NCBI GenBank assembly: GCA_015075365.1
Contig: JABTUN010000005.1
Location: 62,001 to 126,000 of the forward strand
Reading direction: 5' to 3'
Source of the DNA: Verrucomicrobiaceae bacterium
GTDB lineage: Bacteria; Verrucomicrobiota; Verrucomicrobiia; Verrucomicrobiales; Verrucomicrobiaceae
DNA: 64,000 nucleotides
Positions within the stretch are counted from its first letter, which is position 1. Each line of letters opens with the position of its first letter. Positions 44,692 through 53,753 of the stretch are shown here, one piece after another. Under the pieces are notes generated by a model. The model made no database searches. It was not told the origin of the DNA and saw nothing but the letters and a program-made list of their open reading frames with translations. Position numbers and translations under genes: made by a program.

Positions 44692-45459
44692 TCACCGGGG
44701 AGTGGTCCATTCGACGCTCAAGATCTGGTCGATTTCCATTTTGCCCCCGGCCTCCGGTAGGTTCTCGGTGCTCTTTTTCCAGGTGACGCGGCACTTTTTG
44801 CCAGCGTAGGCCGCCGGTTTGTCGAGCACCTTGTCCACGCTGGCATCGGGTTTCAGGATGAAGAACGAGCGCTCCTCACCGGACTTCGTGGTCATGTTCC
44901 AGTGGAAATAATCGCCCTCCTCGATGCCGGTGAAGGTGCCCTCCAGCACTTTCGCCACCGCCTTGCCCTTGGTGCCGCCAGCGTTCTTGAGCGCGGCCAC
45001 GAAGGCGGCGCAGTTGGTGGTGTGGAGCTCCGTCGTCGCCGCGTAGTCCTCGCCGTGAAAAACTGGCGCGGGCTTTTCGGTGGTGAGCCATTTGAAGATG
45101 CCTCCGTCTTTGAAATACAGGCGCTCCTCCACCTTTGCACGCTTTTGGGCGCCCTCGCCGCCCTGGAGGTAGGTGTTGAAGACGAACAACGGCCGCTCGT
45201 CCTCCAAGTAGTATTCAGTGACGCCGGCGCCGTCATCACCGCACAGCGCGACGATCTTTTTCACCTCCCCGTCCTGCAGCCAGCCGGTGAGCGCGAACTC
45301 CGTGGGATCGTCCTTGTGCGTGGCGGTGACTTTTTGCAGGCTCTTCTCCGCGGCATTGATCGCATTGTAAACGGACCGGTGATGGGCCGTGTCGTTTTGG
45401 GCGAGGGCGGGAAGCGTGGTGAAGACAAGCAGCGCGAGGCAGGCGAGTGTGCTTTTCAT
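44692..45459 (-). CDS. Secreted protein of unknown function
   Basis: Protein of 255 aa with a clear signal peptide (MKSTLACLALLVFTTLPALA). The rest is a soluble domain with YNAINAAEKSLQKVTATHKD near the N terminus and a C-terminal beta-rich portion (KKCRVTWKKSTENLPEAGGKMEIDQILSVEW) that reads like an OB/SH3-type barrel. I do not recognise a family. It is followed on the same strand, 21 bp upstream, by the DUF4407 gene, so they could be one transcript. Confidence 0.75.
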   Translation of the reverse strand: MKSTLACLALLVFTTLPALAQNDTAHHRSVYNAINAAEKSLQKVTATHKDDPTEFALTGWLQDGEVKKIVALCGDDGAGVTEYYLEDERPLFVFNTYLQGGEGAQKRAKVEERLYFKDGGIFKWLTTEKPAPVFHGEDYAATTELHTTNCAAFVAALKNAGGTKGKAVAKVLEGTFTGIEEGDYFHWNMTTKSGEERSFFILKPDASVDKVLDKPAAYAGKKCRVTWKKSTENLPEAGGKMEIDQILSVEWTTPR

Positions 45460-45480
45460 ACAGGAAGGGCAGGCGGAGCA

Positions 45481-47193
45481 TCAGGCGCGCGCGGTCACAG
45501 GCGTGCGGCGGTCGTCGCGGAAGAAGGTCTCCATCCGCTCCCGCAGGTCGGTGTAGAAGGTGCGGGCCATTTCCTCGAGCATGTCGGCCTTGAAGGCGAT
45601 GCCGCTGGTGGCGGCGGACTCGCGCGCGGCGCGGATTTTTTCGTCGAAGGCGCGCTCCAGCTCCATCAGGTGCTCCAGGAACTCCTTGGCGGCGCGGGAA
45701 CGGTCCACGCCCTCGATCAGCGCGCGCTCCAGCGGCTTGTGCTGCGTGAGGTGCAGCAGCTTGCTCTCCGTGAGCTCCTTCATGTAGCGGTTGAAGCTGG
45801 TGAGGAAGGCCGTGCGCTCACGGTCGAACTTCACCTCCTCGCGGTCCAGCAGCGTGTCATAAGGGCCGGGCTTCGAGAAGAATTTCACCACCAGCGGAAT
45901 GGTGTCCACCAGCATGAAGAGCAGCGTGAGCACCCCATAGGCGATCAGCGCGAACCGGCCGCCCTCCTGGCCCTGGTCGAAGAGCTTGTGCAGCGCGAGG
46001 GTCTGCGTGAGGATGTCGCGACGCGGTTCCGCGCGGATCGCCATCACGCGCGCCTCCTCGTCACGCACGAGCTGTCCTACCTCGGCGTGCAGGTTTTTTA
46101 ATTGGAGCAGCAGCGCGTCAATCTGTGTCTTGAGCGTCTCGCGGATGGCGTTTTGCTGTGTGACGAATTGATCGGCCTGCTGCTGCTGCACCTGCTGCTT
46201 GAGCATCTCGATGCGGTCTTTCTCGGCCTTCAAACGCGCGGCGTCCTCCGCGGCCTTCGCGTCGAGCGCGGCGTTCACGGCATCCTCGGCGGCCTTGATC
46301 TCGGCCACGAGGGTGACGCGGTTTTTCGTCATGGTGTCCAGCACGCCGCTGAGGCGCGCGGATTCGGCGCGCCGCCAGGTGAGCTGGTCCTCCTGGATGC
46401 TCTTGGCGCGCGGCCCCAGGCCGATGATGCCGCTGCGCTGGCCGTTGACCTCGCGCTCGAACTCCGTCTGCCAGTGGTTCAGCTCGCCGGCGATTTTTTG
46501 GTAATCGGCGCTCAGTTTCACCATCTCGGCATCGAGCGCCTCCAGCCTGGCTTTGATCGGAGCGGACGCCTCGGCCACCTTCGCGTCGCGCTCGGCCTTG
46601 GCCTTCTTCTCCTCGTCGGTCAGCGGTTTTTCGACCGGCTTGCCGTTCTCATCGAGGAATTTGGCGCTGAAGGTGGCGTTCCAGGCCTCGCGCTGCTTCG
46701 CGATCTCGCCCTCCAGCGTGGTGATGCGCGTTTCGACGGCGGCTTTTTGCTGTTTCGCGGTCTCGCGGGCTGCCTCGATCTCCTTCTGGCGGTCCTCCTC
46801 GATCACGGAGGACACCGTGTCCCGGAACAGCAGCAGCGTGAGCGGATGAGAGATCGTGATGCCCATCAGCGCTGCCACGACCATGCGCAGGCCGAATTGC
46901 GCCGCCTTGCGGAAAAACGACTGATAGGCGCGGTAGGTGGCCAGCAGCGCGCGGTCCACCGTGAGGATGATGAAGGCCCACACCAGCGACACCGGCGTGA
47001 TGATCCACCAGTTGTCCGTCAGCGTGCTCAGCGCATAGGCGCAGGCGATGATGGCGAAGGTGCTGGGAACGAGCACCGTGGCTCCGAACGCGACGTATTT
47101 TCGCCGCTCCCAGGCGGGGCAGGCCTCCAGGTTGTCGGTGGAGGCTGCGGACAGCCAGAAAAAGACACGTTCGAGGCGGTCAAGGAAGCTCAT
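45481..47193 (-). CDS. DUF4407-family membrane protein with long coiled coil
   Basis: Membrane protein of 570 aa. Two helices near residues 37-90 (VLVPSTFAIIACAYAL and WWIITPVSLVWAFIILTVDRAL), a third at about 105-130 and a fourth near 430-460 (LIAYGVLTLLFMLVDTIPLVV) flank a coiled coil of about 280 residues rich in Glu, Lys and Ala. This is the DUF4407 plan, including the VDRAL and RDTV motifs. The ATG at 47193 (MSFLDRLERVFFWLSA) is chosen; the open frame goes on upstream but without conserved content. Function unknown; a mechanical or scaffold role is only a guess. Confidence 0.88.
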   Translation of the reverse strand: MSFLDRLERVFFWLSAASTDNLEACPAWERRKYVAFGATVLVPSTFAIIACAYALSTLTDNWWIITPVSLVWAFIILTVDRALLATYRAYQSFFRKAAQFGLRMVVAALMGITISHPLTLLLFRDTVSSVIEEDRQKEIEAARETAKQQKAAVETRITTLEGEIAKQREAWNATFSAKFLDENGKPVEKPLTDEEKKAKAERDAKVAEASAPIKARLEALDAEMVKLSADYQKIAGELNHWQTEFEREVNGQRSGIIGLGPRAKSIQEDQLTWRRAESARLSGVLDTMTKNRVTLVAEIKAAEDAVNAALDAKAAEDAARLKAEKDRIEMLKQQVQQQQADQFVTQQNAIRETLKTQIDALLLQLKNLHAEVGQLVRDEEARVMAIRAEPRRDILTQTLALHKLFDQGQEGGRFALIAYGVLTLLFMLVDTIPLVVKFFSKPGPYDTLLDREEVKFDRERTAFLTSFNRYMKELTESKLLHLTQHKPLERALIEGVDRSRAAKEFLEHLMELERAFDEKIRAARESAATSGIAFKADMLEEMARTFYTDLRERMETFFRDDRRTPVTARA

Positions 47194-47344
47194 GGCGCGT
47201 GTGGGGGGTGGGTTGCGCGAGTGTGCGGGACTGCACGGCACCGTCAAGTGCCATTGTCCGGCCGGGGAGGGCAAATTTTCATCGTGACATTCGTCCGCCG
47301 GTTGCCGTACCATCCGGCGTCCAACACACCACCCCACCCCAGCC

Positions 47345-48463
47345 ATGAAATCCACTCTGCTCGCCGCTTTCGCGGCCACCACGCTCTCGGCGGCTCCGGT
47401 CGCTGTGTCTCCTTCGCTCATCGAATCGCCGCAGACGGGCGGTCTGGAGCTCAAATCGCTTTCCTCCATCAGTTTTGGCCCGAACGGCCTGCTGCTCGTT
47501 GCGGAGCCTGGCACGGCGAGTGTCGTGGCGATTCAAACCGGCGATGTCGGTCCGGAGAAAAAGGTGCTGGAGAAGCCGGTGGCCGACATCGGCAGCGTGA
47601 TCGCCGGCGGGCTCGGCGCGAAGAAAGAGGACATCACGATCAAGGACCTTGCGGCGAATCCCGCCAGCGGGCGCGTTTATCTCGCGGTGCAGCGCCGCCC
47701 GGATAACGCGGTGCTCATCGTCACTGTCGATGCGGCGGGCAAGGTCGCGCCGTTTGACACCGCGAAGCTGCCGTGGGCGCGCATCACGCTGCCCGGCGGC
47801 ACGGCCAGCAAGGTGACGAACATCACCGACGTGGCCTTTGACGGGAAGCGCGTGTTTGCCACCGGCACCTGCAACGAGGAATTTGCCTCCCGCATCTTCA
47901 CCATCCCGGTGCCGCTCAAGCACGGCAGCACCGCGAATGTCTTCAGCGCGGAGACCTACCATGTGGCGCATCGCAAGTGGGAGACGAAGGCGCCCATTCA
48001 GAGCTTCATCCCTTACACGGACGGCGACGAGACCTACGTCGTCGGCGCGTTCGCCTGCACGCCCGTCGCCAAATTCAAAGTGGATGACCTGCAAAGCGGC
48101 GCGCAGGTCAAGGGCGTGAGCATGGTGGAACTGGGCAGCGGCAACCGCCCGCTCGACCTCTTCAGCTACACCGACAAGAGCGGCAAGGACTGGCTGGTGG
48201 TCCACACGCAGCGCTTCAAGCAAAACGCCTTCGGCCCGAGCAAGATGTGGGGCGCCCGCATCAGCATGGACTACCTCGACGCCGCTGACACCAATGAAAA
48301 AGCCGCCCGCCGCGATGAAAAGGCCCCCAAGGGCCCCGATGGCATCGAAATCGTCGATTCGCTCTTCGGAGCCGTGCAGGCCGACAAGATCGACAACACG
48401 CAAGCCATCGTGCTGAAGGACAATGAAGGCACGCTCAGCCTGGAAGTGGCCGCGCTTCCGTGA
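47345..48463 (+). CDS. Secreted propeller-like protein of unknown function
   Basis: Protein of 372 aa with a signal peptide (MKSTLLAAFAATTLSAAP). Repeated beta strands (SISFGPNGLLLVAEPGTASV, DLAANPASGRVYLAVQRR, VAFDGKRVFATGT) suggest a beta-propeller with about six blades. Similar proteins are common in Planctomycetes and Verrucomicrobia, but I know of no assigned function. It is divergent from the DUF4407 gene (151 bp between starts) and 32 bp before the next gene on the same strand. Confidence 0.75.
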   Translation: MKSTLLAAFAATTLSAAPVAVSPSLIESPQTGGLELKSLSSISFGPNGLLLVAEPGTASVVAIQTGDVGPEKKVLEKPVADIGSVIAGGLGAKKEDITIKDLAANPASGRVYLAVQRRPDNAVLIVTVDAAGKVAPFDTAKLPWARITLPGGTASKVTNITDVAFDGKRVFATGTCNEEFASRIFTIPVPLKHGSTANVFSAETYHVAHRKWETKAPIQSFIPYTDGDETYVVGAFACTPVAKFKVDDLQSGAQVKGVSMVELGSGNRPLDLFSYTDKSGKDWLVVHTQRFKQNAFGPSKMWGARISMDYLDAADTNEKAARRDEKAPKGPDGIEIVDSLFGAVQADKIDNTQAIVLKDNEGTLSLEVAALP

Positions 48464-48495
48464 TCCCAGGGTGAAACCGCTGATGAGACGCTGAT

Positions 48496-49563
48496 ATGAC
48501 GCTAATCCCAGGCATTTGTCAGCGTCTTGTTGTTGTGATGCTGACGGTTGGGGCGCTGACATCTGCAGGGTTCAAAGAAGTGAAGGTGGGTGTGCAAATG
48601 GCCGAGAAATCGTTGCTGTTGCTCTCGCCAGAGAAAATTGATGCCGAAACCATCCAGGTCTTTGCCAAGGATGGTCAACAGCCTCTGTTTGGCGAGGTGC
48701 AAAAGCTGCTGGACGCTCACCCTGGGTTTATCCCGGCGGTACCGTTTGTGCGTGGTCAGAAGTATCGTGTGGAGTTTCGCTTTGCGAACAGCAGCAGGAG
48801 CAAAGCGAAGGTCGAGGTGACTTTTGACGCACAACGAGCGGCGATGCCCACGGTCCGCCTTTCGCCTGCCACGAGCCAGATTCCAGCGAACACGCTGAAG
48901 CTCTATCTCGACTTCTCGGAGCCGATGGAACAGGGCGATTTCTTGAGCCGCGTCACGCTCCAGCGCAGCAATGGCCTGGAGGTCACCGGAGCTTTTCGCG
49001 AGACCGAATTGTGGTCGCCGGATGGCAGGCGGCTCACGCTGATGCTGCACCCGGGCCGCCAAAAGACCAGCGTGAACCTCAATGTCGATGAAGGCCCGGT
49101 TTTGATCGCAGGCGTGCGTTATAACCTCGTCGTTTCCGGCCAGTGGCGCTCCACCAACGGCACGCCGTTGGGCAAAGAGGGCGTGTTTGCCCTCGAACCC
49201 ATCGCCGCGGATCATGAGCAACCTGATCCGGAAAAATGGCGGCTCCAGGTGCCGCGGGCTGGCACGCGGAATCCGCTCGTGGTGACCACGGACGAGTTGT
49301 TTGAGCCGCAGATCTTCGCCAGGGCTGTGCAAGTGGCCGGGAATCCAGGAAAGGCGCAGGCGAAGGTGGTGGACCTGAAGCGTGTCGAATGGCGGTTCAC
49401 ACCCGAAGACCCGTGGAAGGCCGGCAGGCATGAGATCACCATTGATCCCGAGTTGGAAGACCTCGCGGGCAACAACCTGCTCAAGCCGATGGAGGTCGAT
49501 CTCACTGCGGAAGCGCCGAAAGCGCGTCCCAACGTGCTGATTTTCCACGTCTCCCGGCCATGA
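48496..49563 (+). CDS. Secreted protein with Ig-like (Big_5-type) domain, unknown function
   Basis: Protein of 355 aa with a short hydrophobic N terminus (LVVVMLTVGALTSAGF), probably a signal peptide. The central part reads PTVRLSPATSQIPANTLKLY, LDFSEPMEQGDFLSRVTL and GRRLTLMLHPGRQKTSVNLN, the layout of a Big_5 Ig-like domain, and a second similar unit ends with EITIDPELEDLAGNNLL. No catalytic motif is visible. Upstream there are repeats of GCTGATGAGACGCTGAT between the two genes but no terminator, so co-transcription with the propeller-like gene is possible. Confidence 0.7.
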   Translation: MTLIPGICQRLVVVMLTVGALTSAGFKEVKVGVQMAEKSLLLLSPEKIDAETIQVFAKDGQQPLFGEVQKLLDAHPGFIPAVPFVRGQKYRVEFRFANSSRSKAKVEVTFDAQRAAMPTVRLSPATSQIPANTLKLYLDFSEPMEQGDFLSRVTLQRSNGLEVTGAFRETELWSPDGRRLTLMLHPGRQKTSVNLNVDEGPVLIAGVRYNLVVSGQWRSTNGTPLGKEGVFALEPIAADHEQPDPEKWRLQVPRAGTRNPLVVTTDELFEPQIFARAVQVAGNPGKAQAKVVDLKRVEWRFTPEDPWKAGRHEITIDPELEDLAGNNLLKPMEVDLTAEAPKARPNVLIFHVSRP

Positions 49564-49596
49564 GGAGGATGGAGGAGATTCTACGTTGTTGAATCG

Positions 49597-49628
49597 AGGA
49601 CGAGGACGAGTAGGAGAACGAGGACGAT
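49597..49628 (+). repeat. Short GAGGAC-rich simple repeat upstream of nagB
   Basis: Five imperfect units of GAGGAC/GAGAAC fill 30 bp in the 109-bp gap before the NagB-like gene. The function is unknown. Confidence 0.6.
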
Positions 49629-49672
49629 TCCAACCAGAACCGCGAACCAGCGAACTGTCCCTCCCACCAGCC

Positions 49673-51559
49673 ATGTCACCCCGTTCCCACGCCGAACTCT
49701 TCGAAAAAGTTCCCACCATCATTTTCCCCGACTCCGCCGCCGCCGCCAAGGCGCTGGCGCAGGAGGTGCGGGAATTGATCGAGGCCCGCAGCAAGGCTGG
49801 AAAGCCCACGGTGCTGGGCATGGCCACAGGTTCCACACCGGTGCCATTTTACCGCGAACTCATCCGCCTGCACAAGGAGGAAGGGTTGAGCTTCAAAAAC
49901 GTCATCACGTTCAACCTGGACGAGTACTTCGGTCTCGCGCCGGATCATCCGGAAAGCTACGCGCGCTTCATGGCTGAGCAGATCTTTGATCACATCGACA
50001 TCCCGAAGGCGAATATCAACATCCCCAGCGGCACGATTTCGAGCGACCAGGTCTTCAACCATTGCCGCGACTACGAGCAGAAGATCGACAGCGTCGGCGG
50101 GATCGACCTGCAAATCCTCGGCATCGGCCGGACGGGGCACATCGGGTTCAACGAACCCGGCTCCAGCCGTGACTCGCTGACGCGCCGCATCACGCTGGAC
50201 CGTGTGACGCGCCAGGACGCCGCCGCCGACTTCCGCGGGGAGCAAAACGTGCCGCACTTTGCCATCACGATGGGGGTGGGCACGATTCTGCGTGCGAAGA
50301 AGCTGGTGCTGATGGCCTGGGGGGAAAACAAGGCTGGGGTCGTCGCCAAGGCGGTCGAAGGCCCGATGACAGAGGCCGTCTCCGCGTCCTTCCTGCAAGA
50401 TCACCCGGATGCGCGTTTCTTCATCGACCAGGGCGCGTCGCGCGAGCTGAGCCGCGTCAAGCTGCCGTGGCTGGTTGGCCCGGTGTCGTGGACGCCGCGG
50501 GAGACGCGTCGTGCCATGGTGTGGCAGGCGTTTCAGACGAAGCGCCCGGTGCTGAAGCTCGTCGATGAGCACTACAATGAGCACGGCCTCAGCGACCTGC
50601 TCTCCGAGCAGGGGCCGGCGTATCAGCTCAACATCCGCATCTTCAACCAGCTCCAGCACACCATCACCGGCTGGCCCGGCGGCAAGCCCGACGAGGATGA
50701 CACCTACCGCCCGGAGCGCGCACGGCCTTTTCCGAAACGCTGCCTCGTTCTCTCGCCGGAGCCGCAGGACGCCATTGTCGGCATGGGCGGGACGATTGAC
50801 CGCATCATCGAGCAGGGGCACGACGTGCGTCTGGTGGCGCTGACCTCGGGCAGCCTGCGTGTGCCGGACAGCGAGGCGGACAAATTTGCCGGCACGCTGC
50901 TGGAACTGGCCTCCAACTCCGCCAAGCCGGGCGATTGGAAGCCGCAGGTGGCCTATGCCAGGGAGGCGCTGGCGCAACTGGAGGCGAAGGGCGAGTTCGG
51001 CGAGGACACGCCGCTGCTGCGCCAGCTCAAGGGCCTGATCCTGCGCGGTGAACTGCGCGACGCGGCCCACGCGCTCGGCCTGCACAGTGATCATGTGCTT
51101 TTCATGGAACTGCCTTTCTACGAGCAGGGCCGCTACCGCCGCTTCAAGAGCACGCAGGCGGATGTGGATGCGCTCAAGAGGTTGCTGCTGGAGCACAAGC
51201 CCCATCAAATTTACCTCACCGGCGACGCGGCGGACCCCAGCAGCGTCAGCGGCATCACCTTCCGTCTGGTCATCAGCGCGCTGCAAGCCTGCGGCGGAGA
51301 GGAGTTCGCAGGCGCGTGCAGCCTGTGGCTGTATCGTGGCAAAGAACGCGCTCTGGAGCCGCATGAGATCGACATGGCCGTGCCGATGAGCCCCTTGCAG
51401 CTCGAGCGCAAGGAGAACGCCCTCAACCGCTACAGCGCGCTGAGCAGCCTCGAAAAAGAGTCGGCCGAGACCAATCGAGAAAACGCCCGCCAGTACGACC
51501 GGCTGGGACTCGCCGAATACGAGGCCATCGAAACCTTTCAGCGTTGGCGGAGGGCGTAG
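49673..51559 (+). CDS. nagB: Long NagB: glucosamine-6-phosphate deaminase with degenerate PIG-L deacetylase-like domain
   Basis: Protein of 628 aa. The N-terminal half (about 1-280) is a NagB-type sugar isomerase/deaminase: GMATGSTPVPFY phosphate loop, FNLDEYFGL (D83, E84) and GIGRTGHIGFNEPGS. It should turn glucosamine-6-phosphate into fructose-6-phosphate and ammonia. The C-terminal half (about 355-620) is a PIG-L/LmbE fold, but its zinc motif PHPDD reads P362-E-P-Q-D366, and the second motif, usually DPHGTH, reads DPSSVS (521-526). All three His ligands are therefore lost and the domain is probably not a deacetylase. The ATG at 49673 opens the conserved region; the upstream frame is repeat-rich. 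Confidence 0.9.
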   Translation: MSPRSHAELFEKVPTIIFPDSAAAAKALAQEVRELIEARSKAGKPTVLGMATGSTPVPFYRELIRLHKEEGLSFKNVITFNLDEYFGLAPDHPESYARFMAEQIFDHIDIPKANINIPSGTISSDQVFNHCRDYEQKIDSVGGIDLQILGIGRTGHIGFNEPGSSRDSLTRRITLDRVTRQDAAADFRGEQNVPHFAITMGVGTILRAKKLVLMAWGENKAGVVAKAVEGPMTEAVSASFLQDHPDARFFIDQGASRELSRVKLPWLVGPVSWTPRETRRAMVWQAFQTKRPVLKLVDEHYNEHGLSDLLSEQGPAYQLNIRIFNQLQHTITGWPGGKPDEDDTYRPERARPFPKRCLVLSPEPQDAIVGMGGTIDRIIEQGHDVRLVALTSGSLRVPDSEADKFAGTLLELASNSAKPGDWKPQVAYAREALAQLEAKGEFGEDTPLLRQLKGLILRGELRDAAHALGLHSDHVLFMELPFYEQGRYRRFKSTQADVDALKRLLLEHKPHQIYLTGDAADPSSVSGITFRLVISALQACGGEEFAGACSLWLYRGKERALEPHEIDMAVPMSPLQLERKENALNRYSALSSLEKESAETNRENARQYDRLGLAEYEAIETFQRWRRA

Positions 51560-51578
51560 CGCCCTTGCGGCGCCGCGC

Positions 51579-52433
51579 CTACACCCGCTTCCGAGAACTG
51601 AACAGCCCGTATCGCGGGCTGAAGATGTAGGCGAGCACGAACAGACCGCCGAGCACGACGATGATGGTGGCGCTGACACTCCAGCCAAGCGGATACGAGA
51701 GGAAAAACGCCGCCACGGAGCCGAGGCCGCCGATGATGCCGCCGCCCCAGAAGAGCGTGCGGGCGTTGTTCGTGAGCAGATAGACCGTCGCCGCCGGGGC
51801 GACCATCAAACCGACGCTCAGAATGCAACCGACGGCTTGCAGCGAGGAGATGAGCACGAGGATCGTGATGCCAAACAAGGCATAGCTGAGCAGCCGCACG
51901 GGCACGCCGAGACTCGCGGCGATGTTCGGCTCGAATAGATAGATCAGGAGCGGTCTTTGCAACGCGATCAAGGCGAGCACCGCGACAGCGCTGATGCCAA
52001 ACGCGATCCACAAATCACTGTCCGCCATGCCGACGATGCTGCCAAAGAGCCATTCATCGAGCTGCTGGCGGATGTCGAGCTTCGTGAGGATGAGCAAACC
52101 ACCGGCGAAGGCTGTCGTGTAGAGAATGCCCATCGCCGTGTCTTGATCGAGCCGTGAGGTGCGTGAGAGAAAGAGCGATCCCAGCCCCACCATCAGCGCG
52201 GCAAACACCGCGCCAGCCAGCGCGCTCCACTGCGTCAATCCCGCCACCAGCACCGCCAGCGCAATGCCAGGCAGCAGCGCATGCGAGAGCGTCCCGATCT
52301 TCAGCGCCGACTTTTGCAGCACCACAAAGGCGCTCACAAAACCATTCGCGAAGCCGATCATCAAGCACGCCAGCAACGCCCGCTGAGCGATGGGCTCGGC
52401 GAGGCAGTCGGAAAGCGTGGTGGCAAGAATCAT
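51579..52433 (-). CDS. Zinc/manganese ABC transporter permease (ZnuB/MntB-like)
   Basis: Membrane permease of 284 aa, ABC-3 family, with about eight helices. Conserved parts are FVVLQKSALKIGTLSHALLPGIAL, the DTAMGILYTTAFAGGLLIL stretch, and LQAVGCILSVGLMVAPAATVYLL, the classical ABC-3 signature. It is the last gene of a minus-strand operon after the ATPase gene (46-bp gap) and the substrate-binding protein. Zinc or manganese is the likely ion; the His-rich partners favour zinc. Confidence 0.93.
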   Translation of the reverse strand: MILATTLSDCLAEPIAQRALLACLMIGFANGFVSAFVVLQKSALKIGTLSHALLPGIALAVLVAGLTQWSALAGAVFAALMVGLGSLFLSRTSRLDQDTAMGILYTTAFAGGLLILTKLDIRQQLDEWLFGSIVGMADSDLWIAFGISAVAVLALIALQRPLLIYLFEPNIAASLGVPVRLLSYALFGITILVLISSLQAVGCILSVGLMVAPAATVYLLTNNARTLFWGGGIIGGLGSVAAFFLSYPLGWSVSATIIVVLGGLFVLAYIFSPRYGLFSSRKRV

Positions 52434-52479
52434 GAGGGAATGGGAGCTTTGGGGCGAGGCAGAGGGAAGTGCTCAGTTC

Positions 52480-53331
52480 TCAGTGCTCAGTGGGATGGTG
52501 AGCGTGCGATGAAGCAGACTGAGCACTCACGTCTTCATAAGCGCGAGCGATGTTCTCCTTCGAAAACGCCTCCTTCATCGTGCCAAACGCGATCTGGTGG
52601 CGCTTGATGAGCAGCAGTTCGTCGAAAATGGTCGGGGCGGTCTGGAGGTCGTGGTGGCTGGCGATGAGGAGGCGGCCTTCGTGGGTGAGTTCGTGAAAAA
52701 GTTTCGCCAGACTCTCTTGCGCGGGCTTGTCGAGGCCGGTGAAGGGTTCGTCGAGCAGGAGGACATGCGCTTCCTGCGCCAGGGCGCGGGCGATGAAGGT
52801 GCGCTGCTGCTGGCCGCCGCTCAGGGCGCTGATTTGACGGTCCTGGAGGTCGTGCAGGTGCATCGCGGTGAGCGCCCGCTCGACGATGTCGTTGTCGTGA
52901 CGGGAAAGGGAGCGCCACCAGCCGAGGTTCGGGTAGCGGCCCATCTCCACGAGGCCGCGCACCGTGATGGGAAAGTTCCAGTCGATGTCACCACGTTGTG
53001 GCAGGTAGGCGATCTCATGGCTGCTGCGCGTGAGCGGCTTGCCACGCCAGAGGATGTTGCCGCTGTCCGCCCGGATGAGGCCGGCGAGTGATTTGAGCAA
53101 CGTGCTCTTGCCGGCTCCATTCGGCCCGATGAGCGCGATGCTGCGGCCGCATTCGGTGGAGAAATCAATGCCATCGAGCGCAAGCACCTCATGGTAGGTG
53201 ACGCGGAGCTTCGAGACTTCCAGCTTGTGATGATGCGTCGAGGCATCGCCACCGCCGCCCCAGCAGACATGGCCCTCCGCGTGCGTGTGGCCGCAGGTGC
53301 CGTGATCATGAACGTGGGAGGAGCTTACCAT
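52480..53331 (-). CDS. Zinc/manganese ABC transporter ATPase with His-rich extension
   Basis: ATPase of 283 aa. Walker A GPNGAGKSTLL, the Q loop YLPQRGDIDW, signature LSGGQQQR, Walker B VLLLDEP and the switch His in ASHHD are all present. Unusually, the first 36 residues are packed with His and Cys (HVHDHGTCGHTHAEGHVCW, then HHHK), and the tail ends SSHAHHPTEH. Such ends can bind metal and may sense or buffer zinc in the cytosol; that is inference. The start overlaps the small upstream gene by 7 bp. The 3' end lies in a GTGCTCAG-type repeat that supplies the last residues. Confidence 0.92.
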   Translation of the reverse strand: MVSSSHVHDHGTCGHTHAEGHVCWGGGGDASTHHHKLEVSKLRVTYHEVLALDGIDFSTECGRSIALIGPNGAGKSTLLKSLAGLIRADSGNILWRGKPLTRSSHEIAYLPQRGDIDWNFPITVRGLVEMGRYPNLGWWRSLSRHDNDIVERALTAMHLHDLQDRQISALSGGQQQRTFIARALAQEAHVLLLDEPFTGLDKPAQESLAKLFHELTHEGRLLIASHHDLQTAPTIFDELLLIKRHQIAFGTMKEAFSKENIARAYEDVSAQSASSHAHHPTEH

Positions 53332-53747
53332 TGGAAGGAATACACCTCGTTGAGCGAACCGGCGGCAGACCAGCGGGTGTCGCTGCGTCTGTCCTGGCCA
53401 TCGGGTTCGATTTCGATGGTCAAAGCCTGATCAGGAGCGCCGTAAGCCCAGTCCGCGGCCACGAGCAGGTCGAGGCTCAAAGGCAGCGTGGCCTCAAACT
53501 CGACCGCGTTGTCCATCCAGTCGCCATTTTCGAGCAATTCACGCTCGCCGAGCTTCAAGCTGAGCTTCTCCGGCTTGTGGACGAAACGCACGCGGAGAAG
53601 CGACTTGGCCTCCTTCGGCTTCGCCGTGGCTTTCGCAGCCTTCGGAGCCTCCACCGGCGCGTTTCCCGTGAGATGCGCCAGCGGGATCGCCAGCACGACG
53701 AAGGCGATCGCGAGCAAAAAGAGCTGGATGGGCGGCGAACCTCGCAT
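53325..53747 (-). CDS. Small membrane-anchored protein in the metal transporter operon
   Basis: Protein of 140 aa with an N-terminal membrane segment (PIQLFLLAIAFVVLAIPLAHL), an Ala/Lys/Pro-rich linker and a beta-rich domain (SLLRVRFVHKPEKLSLKLGERELL, VEFEATLPLSLDLLVAADW). I do not recognise a family. It sits between the substrate-binding protein gene (6-bp gap) and the ATPase gene (7-bp overlap), so it is translated as part of the transporter unit and may help metal uptake in the periplasm. Confidence 0.8.
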   Translation of the reverse strand: MRGSPPIQLFLLAIAFVVLAIPLAHLTGNAPVEAPKAAKATAKPKEAKSLLRVRFVHKPEKLSLKLGERELLENGDWMDNAVEFEATLPLSLDLLVAADWAYGAPDQALTIEIEPDGQDRRSDTRWSAAGSLNEVYSFQW

Positions 53748-53753
53748 GGCGGC

